Assembly (NCBI RefSeq): GCF_036250755.1
Contig: NZ_CP109583.1
Location: 8,364,001 to 8,428,000, forward strand
DNA from: Streptomyces uncialis
GTDB taxonomy: Bacteria > Actinomycetota > Actinomycetes > Streptomycetales > Streptomycetaceae
DNA length: 64,000 nt
Direction: 5' to 3'
A program made the translations under genes and the position numbers. Of the stretch, positions 45,425-53,206 are shown piece after piece; positions within the stretch are counted from its first letter, which is position 1; each line of letters starts with the position of its first letter. Under the pieces are notes generated by a model. The model was not told the DNA's origin. It did no database searches and saw only the letters and a list, made by a program, of their open reading frames with translations.

Positions 45425-46467
45425 GAGCGCTGCGCTGGCACGGGGCGTACCGGGTGGCGATCGACGACGATGTCCCCGCACCCCGCGTGGAGCACCCGCG
45501 CGACGCGGTGGTCCGGGTCGTCCGCAGCGCGATCTGCGGCACCGATCTGCACCCCTACCGAGGTGAGATGGACACCTTCACCCCGGGCACCGTCACGGGA
45601 CACGAGTTCACCGGAGTGGTCGAGGCCGTCGGACCCGAGGCCCACGGGCTGCGGCCCGGCGACCGGGTCGTCGCCTCGGACGTCATCGCCTGCGGACGCT
45701 GCCGCGCCTGCGGACTCGGCCACCACTACCAGTGCCCCCAGGTCGCGCTGTTCGGCTACGACACCGTCGTCGGCGACCACGCGGTCCCCGGAGGACACGC
45801 CGAATACGTGCGGGTCCCCTTCGCCGACACCGTGCTCCACCCCATCCCCGACGACGTGGGGGACGAACGGGCCCTGCTGATCGGGGACGTCCTCGCCACC
45901 GGTTACGCCTGTGCCGTAGGGGCCGGGGTGCGCCCCGGGGACACCGTCGCCGTGGTCGGCTGCGGACCGGTGGGCCTGATGGCGCTGGAGGCCGCCTGGA
46001 TACTCGGCGCGGGCCGGGTCCTCGCCGTCGACCCGCTGGAGCGCCGCCGCAAGATCGCCGCCGGACGCGGCGCGGACACCTTCGCCCCCGGTGACGACCT
46101 GCGCGGGCTGATCGCGGACCTCACCGAGGGCCAGGGTCCCGACGCCGTCCTGGAGGCCGTCGGTACGGACACCGCGCTGCTGACCGCGCTCGACCTCGTC
46201 CGCCCCCGGGGCACCGTCTGCGCGGTCGGCGCACACGCCTCCGACGCGATGCCCCTGCCGACCAGGACGGCGTTCGCCAAGGAACTCACCCTGCGGTTCG
46301 CCGTCGGGGACCCGATCGCCGAACGGGACACCCTGATGCGGCTCATCCGCGGCGGCCGGCTGGACCCGACCTTCGTCATCTCGCACCGGCTGTCGCTCGC
46401 CGAGGCGCCCCGGGGTTTCCGTCTCTTCGACTCCGGCGAGGCCGACAAGGTGGTCCTGATCCCCTGA
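45421..46467 (+). CDS. Zinc-dependent medium-chain alcohol dehydrogenase
   Basis: 348 residues, ATGA overlap. Catalytic zinc ligands in AICGTDLHPYRGE and GHEFTGVV, structural-zinc Cys set in ACGRCRACGLGHHYQCPQ, and Rossmann motif VAVVGCGPVGLMALEAAWIL. The early AGHEF type of binding site and Asp after GRVLAVD favour NAD. It resembles threonine/sorbitol or polyol dehydrogenases; a sugar or cyclitol alcohol is the likely substrate. It is the last gene of the cluster, with a hairpin 39 nt downstream. Confidence 0.92.
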   Translation: MRALRWHGAYRVAIDDDVPAPRVEHPRDAVVRVVRSAICGTDLHPYRGEMDTFTPGTVTGHEFTGVVEAVGPEAHGLRPGDRVVASDVIACGRCRACGLGHHYQCPQVALFGYDTVVGDHAVPGGHAEYVRVPFADTVLHPIPDDVGDERALLIGDVLATGYACAVGAGVRPGDTVAVVGCGPVGLMALEAAWILGAGRVLAVDPLERRRKIAAGRGADTFAPGDDLRGLIADLTEGQGPDAVLEAVGTDTALLTALDLVRPRGTVCAVGAHASDAMPLPTRTAFAKELTLRFAVGDPIAERDTLMRLIRGGRLDPTFVISHRLSLAEAPRGFRLFDSGEADKVVLIP

Positions 46468-46505
46468 CCGCTCCGGTCGTCCTGGTCCCCGCGCTCCCAC
46501 CGGCC

Positions 46506-46546
46506 CTCTCGGGCCCCGGCTCACCCGGTCACGCGGGGCCCGGGAG
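46506..46546 (+). terminator. Terminator hairpin at the end of the eleven-gene cluster
   Basis: CTCTCGGGCCCCG (46506-46518) pairs with CGGGGCCCGGGAG (46534-46546), 13 bp with one G-U, across a 15-nt loop. It follows the last stop by 38 nt. Confidence 0.75.
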
Positions 46547-46729
46547 CCGTCAGGGCCGGTGCGGGTCACCGGCCGGCCCGCCCGCACCTTCCGCCGATGG
46601 GTCCTCGACCATGCCCAGGACTTCCGCTGAGCGGCTTGCGCCACGGGACGCCCGAACCGGCTTGCCCAGGACCGTCTCCACGTCCGCCGACGGGCCAACT
46701 CCGCCCGCCGACCGGCGGATTGCCTTTGC

Positions 46730-46748
46730 CAAGGTAAGCCTTGCCTGA
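46730..46748. promoter_or_regulatory. Iron box upstream of siderophore-binding protein
   Basis: The 19-mer CAAGGTAAGCCTTGCCTGA read on the other strand matches the DmdR/IdeR consensus (TTAGGTTAGGCTAACCTAA) at 13 of 19 positions. It lies 164 nt before the binding-protein ATG, in the 444-nt gap after the cluster terminator. Iron-dependent repression of the downstream gene is inferred. Confidence 0.7.
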
Positions 46749-46911
46749 CTAAGGTGCGATCCCTGTGGGCCCGCACGTACCGGCGGGGGCCCGGCCGCAC
46801 GGTCGTCCGTTCGGCGGACCGCGGTCCCTGCCCGGTACGCGCACAGCGGTACGGGCCGCTGCCGGGCGCCGCGCCGTCCGGTCACTCCACCACCGACGGA
46901 CGGGGCACATC

Positions 46912-47946
46912 ATGACCACCACGATCGACCGCGAACGGCCGCCGCACCGGATACCGTTGCGCCGCCGTCGGCTGCTCTCCGCGGGTGCCGCGCTCGGCTC
47001 GTCCCTCGTCCTCGCCGGATGCGGCGACGACGAGCCCGCCCCGGCCGGGCCGTCCCGCTCCGGCGGCGGCGCGTTCCCCCTCACCGTCGAGGACAAGTTC
47101 GGCGAGGTACGGATCACCGAGCGGCCCGAGCGGGTGCTCTCCCTCGGGCGCACCGACCACGACGTGCTCCTCGCGCTCGGTGTCGTCCCGGTCGGCCTGT
47201 GGCAGTTCATCCCCACGATGAAGCGCGGCGTGGGCAGCTGGGCGGAGCCCTCGCTCGGCGGCCGGACCCCGTCCTTCCTCAAGCCGCCCTTCGACTTCGA
47301 GCAGGTGGCCTCCCTCGACCCCGATCTGATCGTCAACGTCCAGTCGGGCGGCGACGAGACGGAGTACCGCACCCTCACCGACATCGCCCCCACCGTGGGC
47401 CTGCCCGGCGGCGCCGCGGCGAACAGCGTCCCGTGGCGTGAGTCCACCAGGCTCATCGCCCGCGCGGTGGGACGCGAGGCGAAGGGCGACGAACTGGTGG
47501 CGGGCACCGAGTCGCTGCTCAAGGCCGCCGCCGACCGCAACCCCGGCTTCGCCGGGAAGACCGTCTCCATCCTCCTCGCCTTCGGCGGCAAGGCCGGCGT
47601 CTACACCACGGGCGACACCCGGATGCAGATCGTCACCGCACTGGGCCTGAAGCCGTCCCCTTACGTGACGGAGCTGGGCGACGACAAGTACTTCGTCGAA
47701 CTGTCCGCAGAGAACACCGGCGACGCGGACGCCGACGTGGTGATCCTGCTCAGCCAGCAGCAACTCCCGCTGGCGGCGACCCTGAAGCAGTACCCGCAGG
47801 TCGCCGAGATGAAGGCGGCCCGCGAAGGGCGGCTGGTCTTCCCCGCCGACCCGTCCGTCGGCCTGGCCCTCTCCAGCGCCTCCGTCCTCAGCATCCCGTA
47901 CGCGGTGAAGGGGCTGGAGCCGCTGCTGCGCGAGGCGCTGGGCTAG
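46912..47946 (+). CDS. Iron-siderophore ABC substrate-binding lipoprotein
   Basis: 344 residues from the ATG at 46912; an earlier in-frame start would cross the iron-box region. The N-terminus RRRRLLSAGAALGSSLVLAGC gives a basic then hydrophobic signal with lipobox Cys37 (twin-Arg-like). The FecB/FepB fold is seen in FGEVRITERPERVLSLGRTD, FEQVASLDPDLIVNV and the long helix region. It captures ferric siderophore outside the membrane and passes it to the permeases encoded at 49074-51283. It is convergent with them and has its own iron box. Confidence 0.92.
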   Translation: MTTTIDRERPPHRIPLRRRRLLSAGAALGSSLVLAGCGDDEPAPAGPSRSGGGAFPLTVEDKFGEVRITERPERVLSLGRTDHDVLLALGVVPVGLWQFIPTMKRGVGSWAEPSLGGRTPSFLKPPFDFEQVASLDPDLIVNVQSGGDETEYRTLTDIAPTVGLPGGAAANSVPWRESTRLIARAVGREAKGDELVAGTESLLKAAADRNPGFAGKTVSILLAFGGKAGVYTTGDTRMQIVTALGLKPSPYVTELGDDKYFVELSAENTGDADADVVILLSQQQLPLAATLKQYPQVAEMKAAREGRLVFPADPSVGLALSSASVLSIPYAVKGLEPLLREALG

Positions 47947-48094
47947 GGGCGGTCCGGGCCCCCCTTGGACGCGGGGCTCCTCGCGGTCCCTGGGGTCGTC
48001 ACCGTGGGCGTACTCGTTCGTGCGGGGACGCACCGGGTGCGCGGTCACCCGCGCCCCTGGGTGGCCTCGGGCGGGCGTTCTCCCGTGGGTTTCC

Positions 48095-48126
48095 GCGCCG
48101 CCCCCGTGCCTGCGGGGCGGCGCTTT
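48095..48126 (+). terminator. Terminator hairpin with T-run after the siderophore-binding gene
   Basis: GCGCCGCCCC (48095-48104) and GGGGCGGCGC (48114-48123) form a 10-bp stem, followed by TTTC. It lies between the convergent binding-protein and ATPase genes; the T-run fits the plus strand. Confidence 0.7.
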
Positions 48127-48139
48127 CGGGACGCGGGGC

Positions 48140-49000
48140 TCAGTCGCCCCGGCGTACCGGCTTGGCGTGGAGCGTTCGCGCGGTGATACGGCGCGGGTCG
48201 TCGGGGCGGGCCGCGGGGACCACCAGCGGGGTGCCGACCTCCGGGTCGGGGATGATCCGGCAGTCGAGTCCGAAGACGTCCCGTACCAGTTCCGGGGTGA
48301 CGATCTCCATCGGATCGCCCTGGGCCTCGATCCGGCCGTCCTTCATCACGATCAGATGCGTGGCGTACCGGAACGCCTGGTTGAGGTCGTGCAGCACGAG
48401 GACCAGGGTGTGCCCCCGCCGGTGGTGCAGGTCCCAGCAGAGGTCGAGGACCTCCACCTGGTGCGCCAGGTCGAGGAACGTGGTCGGCTCGTCGAGCAGC
48501 AGGATGCCGGTCTGCTGGGCGAGCACCATCGCGAGCCAGACCCGCTGGCGCTGTCCGCCGGAGAGCTCCTCGACGAACCGGTCGGCCAGGTCCAGGACAT
48601 GGGTCATCTCCATCGCCTCGACCACCGCCTCCTCGTCGGCGGGTGACCACTGCCGCAGCAGCCGCTGATGCGGGAACCGGCCCCGGGCGACCAGATCGCC
48701 GACGGTGATGCCCCCGGGCGCCGTGGACGTCTGGGGCAGCAGCCCGAGCAGCCGCGCGGCCTCCTTCGTCGAGTACGAGCCGATCGGCGCGGAATCCAGC
48801 AGGACCGTTCCGGCCCGTGGCTTGATCATCCGGGACAGGGCCTTCAGCAGTGTGGACTTGCCGCATCCGTTGGGGCCCACGATCACCGTGAAGGAGCCGT
48901 CGGGCACGGCGATGTCCAGTGCGTCGGTCACCACCCGCTCGTCGTAGGCGAGGGTGAGCCCCTCGCCGCGCAGCCGGACACCGCGCGCGGAGTCGCTCAT
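48140..49000 (-). CDS. Iron-siderophore ABC importer ATPase
   Basis: 286 residues from the ATG at 49000. FecE/FepC type: Walker A GPNGCGKST, Q-loop GLLPQTSTAPGGITV, signature LSGGQRQR, Walker B ILLLDEPTTFLDLAHQ, H-loop VLHDLNQAFRYA. The FLDLAHQ extension is characteristic of iron-chelate ATPases. It is last in the minus-strand operon, 73 nt after the second permease gene. Powers uptake with the two permeases below. Confidence 0.95.
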   Translation of the reverse strand: MSDSARGVRLRGEGLTLAYDERVVTDALDIAVPDGSFTVIVGPNGCGKSTLLKALSRMIKPRAGTVLLDSAPIGSYSTKEAARLLGLLPQTSTAPGGITVGDLVARGRFPHQRLLRQWSPADEEAVVEAMEMTHVLDLADRFVEELSGGQRQRVWLAMVLAQQTGILLLDEPTTFLDLAHQVEVLDLCWDLHHRRGHTLVLVLHDLNQAFRYATHLIVMKDGRIEAQGDPMEIVTPELVRDVFGLDCRIIPDPEVGTPLVVPAARPDDPRRITARTLHAKPVRRGD

Positions 49001-49073
49001 GTCGTTCCCTCTCCGTGGTTCCCCGGCGCAGCCGGACCTGGCGCCCGGTCCGGTCCTGGTCGAGCGGCGCGTG

Positions 49074-50141
49074 TCATCGGCGCCGCCATTCCCGGCCCAG
49101 CAGCCAGGCCAGGTACAGCCCGCCCAGGGCCGCGGTGCCGATACCCACCGGGAGCTGCGTCGGGGCCAGCGCCCGCTGGGTGGCCAGATCGGCGGCGGTC
49201 AGCAGCAGCGCGCCCATCAGCGCGGCGGGCACCAGTCCGGCCCCCGGCGACCCGGTCAGCCTGCGGGCGAGCTGCGGGGCGGCGAGCGCCACGAAGGCGA
49301 TCGGCCCGGCGGCGGCGGTCGCGACCGCCGTCAGCGCGACACTGGTCACCAGCAGCGCCAGCCGGGTCGGTTCGGCGGGCACCCCACGCGCCCGCGCGGT
49401 GTCGTCCCCCATCTCCAGCAGGGACATCCGGCGGCCGAGGGACAGCGCGACGGGCACCAGCAGCAGCAACGCCAGCGCCAGCGGCACCACATGGTCCCAG
49501 CGGCGGCCGTTCAGACTGCCGGTCAGCCAGAGCTGCGCGGTCTGCGCGTCGTTGAGGGTGGCGCGGGTCAGCAGATACGAGTTGAACGCGGCCAGCATCG
49601 CGGTGGTGCCGATCCCGGTCAGGATGAGCCGGAAGCCCTGCACACCCCGGCGGAACGCCAGCCCGTAGACCAGCCCCGCGGTCAGCAGCCCGCCGACGAC
49701 CGAGCCCGCGGCGACACCGTGCAGACCACCGCCGAGCAGCAGGATCACCACCAGGGCGCCCGTCGCCGACCCGGTCGTGAAGCCGACCACGTCGGGGCTG
49801 CCCAGCGGGTTGCGCGAGATGCTCTGGAACATCGCCCCGCCGAGCCCCAGCGCCGTCCCCACCATCATGGCCACCAGCAGCCGGGGCAGCCGCAGTTCGT
49901 TGACGATGAACCCGAGGCCCGCGGGGCCGCCGCCGAACAGGGTCGCGACCACGTCGCGGGACGACGCCGAGTAGCTGCCGGTGGTCAGACAGAACAGCCC
50001 GAGCACGCAGGTCACCAGCGCCAGCAGCGTCCCGACGGCCAGCGAACGCGCGTGCAGCCGCAGGGACAGCGACCCCGAACGGGTCCGCAGCACCCTCCCC
50101 GTCACCGGCCGGACACCGGACCGGCCCCGTACGGCGCTCAC
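49074..50141 (-). CDS. Iron-siderophore ABC permease (FecD/FepG type)
   Basis: 355 residues; the ATG overlaps the previous permease gene by 4 nt. About nine hydrophobic segments, starting SLAVGTLLALVTCVLGLFCL. FecCD motifs: ELRLPRLLVAMMVGTALGLG, FQSISRNPLGSPDVVGFTTG and PIAFVALAAPQLARRLTG with the coupling-loop region. It forms one half of the permease dimer. Confidence 0.94.
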   Translation of the reverse strand: MSAVRGRSGVRPVTGRVLRTRSGSLSLRLHARSLAVGTLLALVTCVLGLFCLTTGSYSASSRDVVATLFGGGPAGLGFIVNELRLPRLLVAMMVGTALGLGGAMFQSISRNPLGSPDVVGFTTGSATGALVVILLLGGGLHGVAAGSVVGGLLTAGLVYGLAFRRGVQGFRLILTGIGTTAMLAAFNSYLLTRATLNDAQTAQLWLTGSLNGRRWDHVVPLALALLLLVPVALSLGRRMSLLEMGDDTARARGVPAEPTRLALLVTSVALTAVATAAAGPIAFVALAAPQLARRLTGSPGAGLVPAALMGALLLTAADLATQRALAPTQLPVGIGTAALGGLYLAWLLGREWRRR

Positions 50142-51283
50142 AGGGCCGCGATCCGGCGCCGGCGGCTGAGCGCGATGAACAGCGGCGCGCCCAGGAACGC
50201 GGTGACGATACCCGTCTCCAGCTCACCCGGTGCGGCGAGGAACCTGCCGACGACATCGGCACCGAGGAGCAGCACGGGCGCGAGCAGCAGGGAGTAGGCC
50301 ATCACCCAGCGCTGGTCGGGGCCGGTCACCATCCGTACGAGATGGGGGACCGCCAGCCCGATGAACGCGATCGGCCCGGCCGCCGCGGTGGCGCCCCCGC
50401 ACAGGAGGGCGACCGCCACCGCGCCCGCCAGCCGGGTCCGTTCGGTGTGCGCGCCGAGCGCGCGGCCGGTCTCCTCGCCGAGCGCCAGCGCGTTGAGCGG
50501 ACGGGCCAGGCACAGCGCGGTCACCACACCGGCGAGGATCAGCGGGCCCACCTGCCGCACCACTTCCATGTCCCGTCCGGCGAGCGATCCCACCGCCCAG
50601 AACCGGAACGCGTCGAAGGCGCGGATGTCGTGGAGGACCACGGCGGAGACGAACGCGATCAGTGTGGCGTTGATCGCCGCTCCGGCGAGGACCATCCGGT
50701 CCGGGCCGGCCGAGCGGCCCGACGAGCCGAGCAGGTACACCACCGCGTACGCGAGGGCCGCCCCCAGGAAGGCGAACCAGACGTAGCCGAGGGGCGAGCC
50801 GACGCCGAGGAACGCGATCGCGACGACCACGGCGGCCGATGCCCCGTTGTTCACCCCGAGCAGGCCCGGATCGGCCAGCGGATTGCGGGTCAGTCCCTGC
50901 ATCAGCGCTCCGGCGAGCCCCAGCGCGGCACCGGCCAGCAGCCCGATCACGGTACGCGGCACCCGCAACCGGCGTACGACGAACGCCTCCTCGCCGCCAC
51001 GGCCCTGGGTGAGAACCTCCCACACGGTGGCGAGCGGGATGCTCCGCGCACCGACCGCGAGGCTGAGGGCACACACCAGGGCGAGGGCCAGCGCCGCGAG
51101 GACGAGCCCGTACCAGCGGACCGCCGCGGCCCGGCGGCGAACGGCCGTCCGCGCCGGAACGGTGGCCTCACCGGCGGCCCGTGGCGTGGTCCGTGGCCCG
51201 CCGCTCGGTATGCCGCCGCCGTCGGACGCGGCTTCCTTCCGTACGTTCACACCCGGACCCGCGCCGCGTGTCCGCGGCGGCAT
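50138..51283 (-). CDS. Iron-siderophore ABC permease (FecC/FepD type)
   Basis: 381 residues from the ATG at 51283, first gene of the operon and 54 nt from an iron box; a GTG at 51250 is also possible. A Thr/Arg/Ala-rich leader of about 55 residues precedes about nine membrane segments (WYGLVLAALALALVCALSLA). Motifs: RRLRVPRTVIGLLAGAALGL, LMQGLTRNPLADPGLLGVNN and PIAFIGLAVPHLVRMVTG. The unusually long N-terminus might mean the true start is further in. Confidence 0.93.
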   Translation of the reverse strand: MPPRTRGAGPGVNVRKEAASDGGGIPSGGPRTTPRAAGEATVPARTAVRRRAAAVRWYGLVLAALALALVCALSLAVGARSIPLATVWEVLTQGRGGEEAFVVRRLRVPRTVIGLLAGAALGLAGALMQGLTRNPLADPGLLGVNNGASAAVVVAIAFLGVGSPLGYVWFAFLGAALAYAVVYLLGSSGRSAGPDRMVLAGAAINATLIAFVSAVVLHDIRAFDAFRFWAVGSLAGRDMEVVRQVGPLILAGVVTALCLARPLNALALGEETGRALGAHTERTRLAGAVAVALLCGGATAAAGPIAFIGLAVPHLVRMVTGPDQRWVMAYSLLLAPVLLLGADVVGRFLAAPGELETGIVTAFLGAPLFIALSRRRRIAAL

Positions 51284-51336
51284 CGCGCTCGCGCCATCCC
51301 GCCCCCTCCGTCGGATCTGCCCCGGTCGGAGGCAAC

Positions 51337-51355
51337 TCAGGTGAGCCTAACCAGC
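51337..51355. promoter_or_regulatory. Iron box upstream of siderophore permease operon
   Basis: TCAGGTGAGCCTAACCAGC; on the minus strand it carries the full core GGTTAGGCTCACCT of the DmdR/IdeR box and matches the 19-bp consensus at 15 positions. It is the better of the two iron boxes and sits at promoter distance from the permease start. Confidence 0.85.
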
Positions 51356-51405
51356 GTTGCGCCGTCCGTTCAACTTCTCGGCGAGACGCTCGGCGATCAT
51401 CGTGG

Positions 51406-51452
51406 CGTCCCGCTCCCGGCGACGGCGAGGACAGGTGGCCGGGAGCGGGACG
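51406..51452. terminator. Stem-loop downstream of the IclR gene
   Basis: CGTCCCGCTCCCGGC (51406-51420) and its perfect complement (51438-51452) form a 15-bp stem with a 17-nt loop. On the minus strand it lies between the IclR stop (51643) and the permease promoter, so it probably ends IclR transcription. Confidence 0.7.
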
Positions 51453-51642
51453 CGTCGTCGTCGTTCGCGGCCGTGTCCGGCAACGCGCGCGGGTCGGCCG
51501 CGGCGTCCCACGGCACCTGCCAGGAAGCCCGTCGACGCACGATCCTGAGTGCCCCCGTCCTCCAGTCGGAAGGTGCCCCCATGGCCCTTCCGTACGATCC
51601 CCACCCTGGTGTCATGCGCGGGTCGTAGAGGAATCGGGCCGG

Positions 51643-52509
51643 TCACGGACCGATCGTGGTGCGGCGTTCGGCCGGGGGCAGCAGCAGTACCTCCAGCGCG
51701 GCGGCACAGGCCCGGGCCTGGTCGGTGAACCAGGCCAGCCGGTCGTCGGTGAGCACGGCCGGGGTCGCGCGCAACGCCAGCGCGAACCGGGCGCGTTCGG
51801 TGTGGTCGAACACCGGGACGGCGAGGGTGCGGACACCGGTCGCGGACTCGCCGTCGTTGACGGCGTGGCCCCGCTCGCGCACCCGGTCGAGTTCGGCGCG
51901 CAGCGCGTCCGCGTCGACGATGGTGCGGTCCGTGAAGGCGGCCAGCCCGGGGAGCACGCCGACGGGGTCCGGATCGTCGCCCGGCCAGGCGAGCAGGACC
52001 TTGCCGAGCGCGGTGGAGTGCAGCGGTCTGCGCAGTCCGGCACCGGTGTCGTGGCGTACCGAACCGCCGACGAGGATCAGCGCGTGGACGCCGTCCCGCA
52101 GGGCCAGGTCGGCGGTGGCCCCGGTACGTGTCGCGAGGTCGGCGAGTTCGGGCGCGGTGAGATGCAGCCCGCGCTGGTGGTACGAGAGCTGACCGAGTTC
52201 GGTGACGGCCGGGCCCAGCCGGTAGCGGGCGGTGTGCGCGTCCTGTTCGAGGAACCCGGCCGCGACAAGGGTCCGGGCCAGCCGGTGGGCGGTCGAGACG
52301 GACAGTGAGGTGCGGCGTGCGATGTCCGAGGCGCTCAACGGGGAGCCGCTGTCGCGGAAACAGTGCAGCACGCCGAGCGCCCGGCTCACGGCCTGCGATC
52401 CCGAGGGGGCGGCGGGTACGGCCGGACGGCCGGTCGCCGACGGCGGTGCGGCCCCGGGGCCTCGCGCCGGGCGTGGGGGAGTCGAGGCGTCATCGGAAGA
52501 GCTTCCCAT
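51643..52509 (-). CDS. IclR-family regulator
   Basis: 288 residues from the ATG at 52509, behind GGGGGAAG. After an Ala/Pro-rich lead of about 45 residues, a winged helix spans about 48-105 (SQAVSRALGVLHCFRDSG, ASDIARRTSLSVSTAHRLAR). The effector domain spans about 120-280 (LRRPLHSTALGKVLLAW and on). It is divergent from the sulfur cluster, with two operator-like palindromes between, one overlapping its own start, so autoregulation and control of the 52716-58889 unit are likely. Confidence 0.9.
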   Translation of the reverse strand: MGSSSDDASTPPRPARGPGAAPPSATGRPAVPAAPSGSQAVSRALGVLHCFRDSGSPLSASDIARRTSLSVSTAHRLARTLVAAGFLEQDAHTARYRLGPAVTELGQLSYHQRGLHLTAPELADLATRTGATADLALRDGVHALILVGGSVRHDTGAGLRRPLHSTALGKVLLAWPGDDPDPVGVLPGLAAFTDRTIVDADALRAELDRVRERGHAVNDGESATGVRTLAVPVFDHTERARFALALRATPAVLTDDRLAWFTDQARACAAALEVLLLPPAERRTTIGP

Positions 52510-52638
52510 GATGTGGCAGCTTCCCCCGGGGGTGTGTGCCCGGTCAACTCGCCTTGCCCTGCTACTTGATGGAGATGCGGGGGAGCGGTGGGGCTTCGCA
52601 TCGGCCCGTTCATGGACCAGGTGTCCCACGATGTGGGA
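52504..52638. promoter_or_regulatory. Two IclR operator-like palindromes
   Basis: A perfect inverted repeat TCCCAC-GAT-GTGGGA lies at 52624-52638. An imperfect copy, TCCCAT-GAT-GTGGCA, at 52504-52518 overlaps the IclR start codon. A further CTTG..CAAG repeat follows at about 52643-52660. Placement in the divergent promoter region fits IclR binding. Confidence 0.7.
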
Positions 52639-52715
52639 AGCGACTTGTCCGTGGGGCAAGCGCCGTGGCAGAGTCGGCGCACCGACCCCGCCGACCTGTC
52701 GAGAGGAGCGCCGCC

Positions 52716-52823
52716 GTGACCGTCCGCCGGACCTTCACCGCCCTGGTGCCCTCGGTGACGCCTGCTCTCAGCAGCCGCCGCCACATAGACCTGGTCCGGG
52801 TCGCCAGCTCCGGCTGTCGCTGA
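52716..52823 (+). CDS. Cysteine-type leader peptide of sulfur genes
   Basis: 35 residues from the GTG at 52716, seven bases behind GAGAGGAG. The end reads SRRHIDLVRVASSGCR. A conserved RHxDLxRxxSxxC ending is known from short actinobacterial leader peptides placed ahead of sulfur-assimilation or cysteine-related genes. It is followed by 383 nt without another gene, then the desulfinase. The single late Cys codon suggests that ribosome stalling at low cysteine (or sulfur) controls the downstream operon. The attenuator structure itself was not resolved. Confidence 0.85.
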   Translation: MTVRRTFTALVPSVTPALSSRRHIDLVRVASSGCR

Positions 52824-53206
52824 CCCGGACACCGGCCCCGCGCCGCACCCGCCCCGCCCCGCCCGCTCCACCGTGTGAAGTCCCTCGCGCGGGGGCTCGC
52901 GTACGGCCGGGCCACGTCCCACTGACACGTGCCGCTCCGGCACGCCCTGTCGGGACCTGAGCGGCACCCGACCGGCGTCCTGCCTGCTCCGACCGGCCCC
53001 CTGTCGGCACCCGCCATGTCCCGGTCGGCGCCGGACCCGTGCACCCACCGCCCCGCACCGGTCGTCCCGCACCCCACCGCGTCCGCCGGACCTCCCGCAC
53101 CACCTTCCGTACGCCCCGGCGCGCTTCGGCGTACGCCCGTCCACCGTCCTGTGCCGCGCTGTTCCGTGCCGCGGTCACCATCCGCACCCCTGGCCAAGAA
53201 GGGCCC
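52824..53206 (+). other. Untranslated leader between leader peptide and desulfinase
   Basis: 383 nt with no supported gene. It is C-rich on the top strand and contains repeated CGGCACC/CCGGTCGGCGCC-like words that could pair in several ways. It is the place to look for mutually exclusive terminator/antiterminator stems. Confidence 0.45.

Noticed and set aside
51347..51646. Minus-strand frame between IclR and permease genes
   Set aside because: It covers the iron box and a terminator hairpin and has no ribosome site or recognisable sequence.
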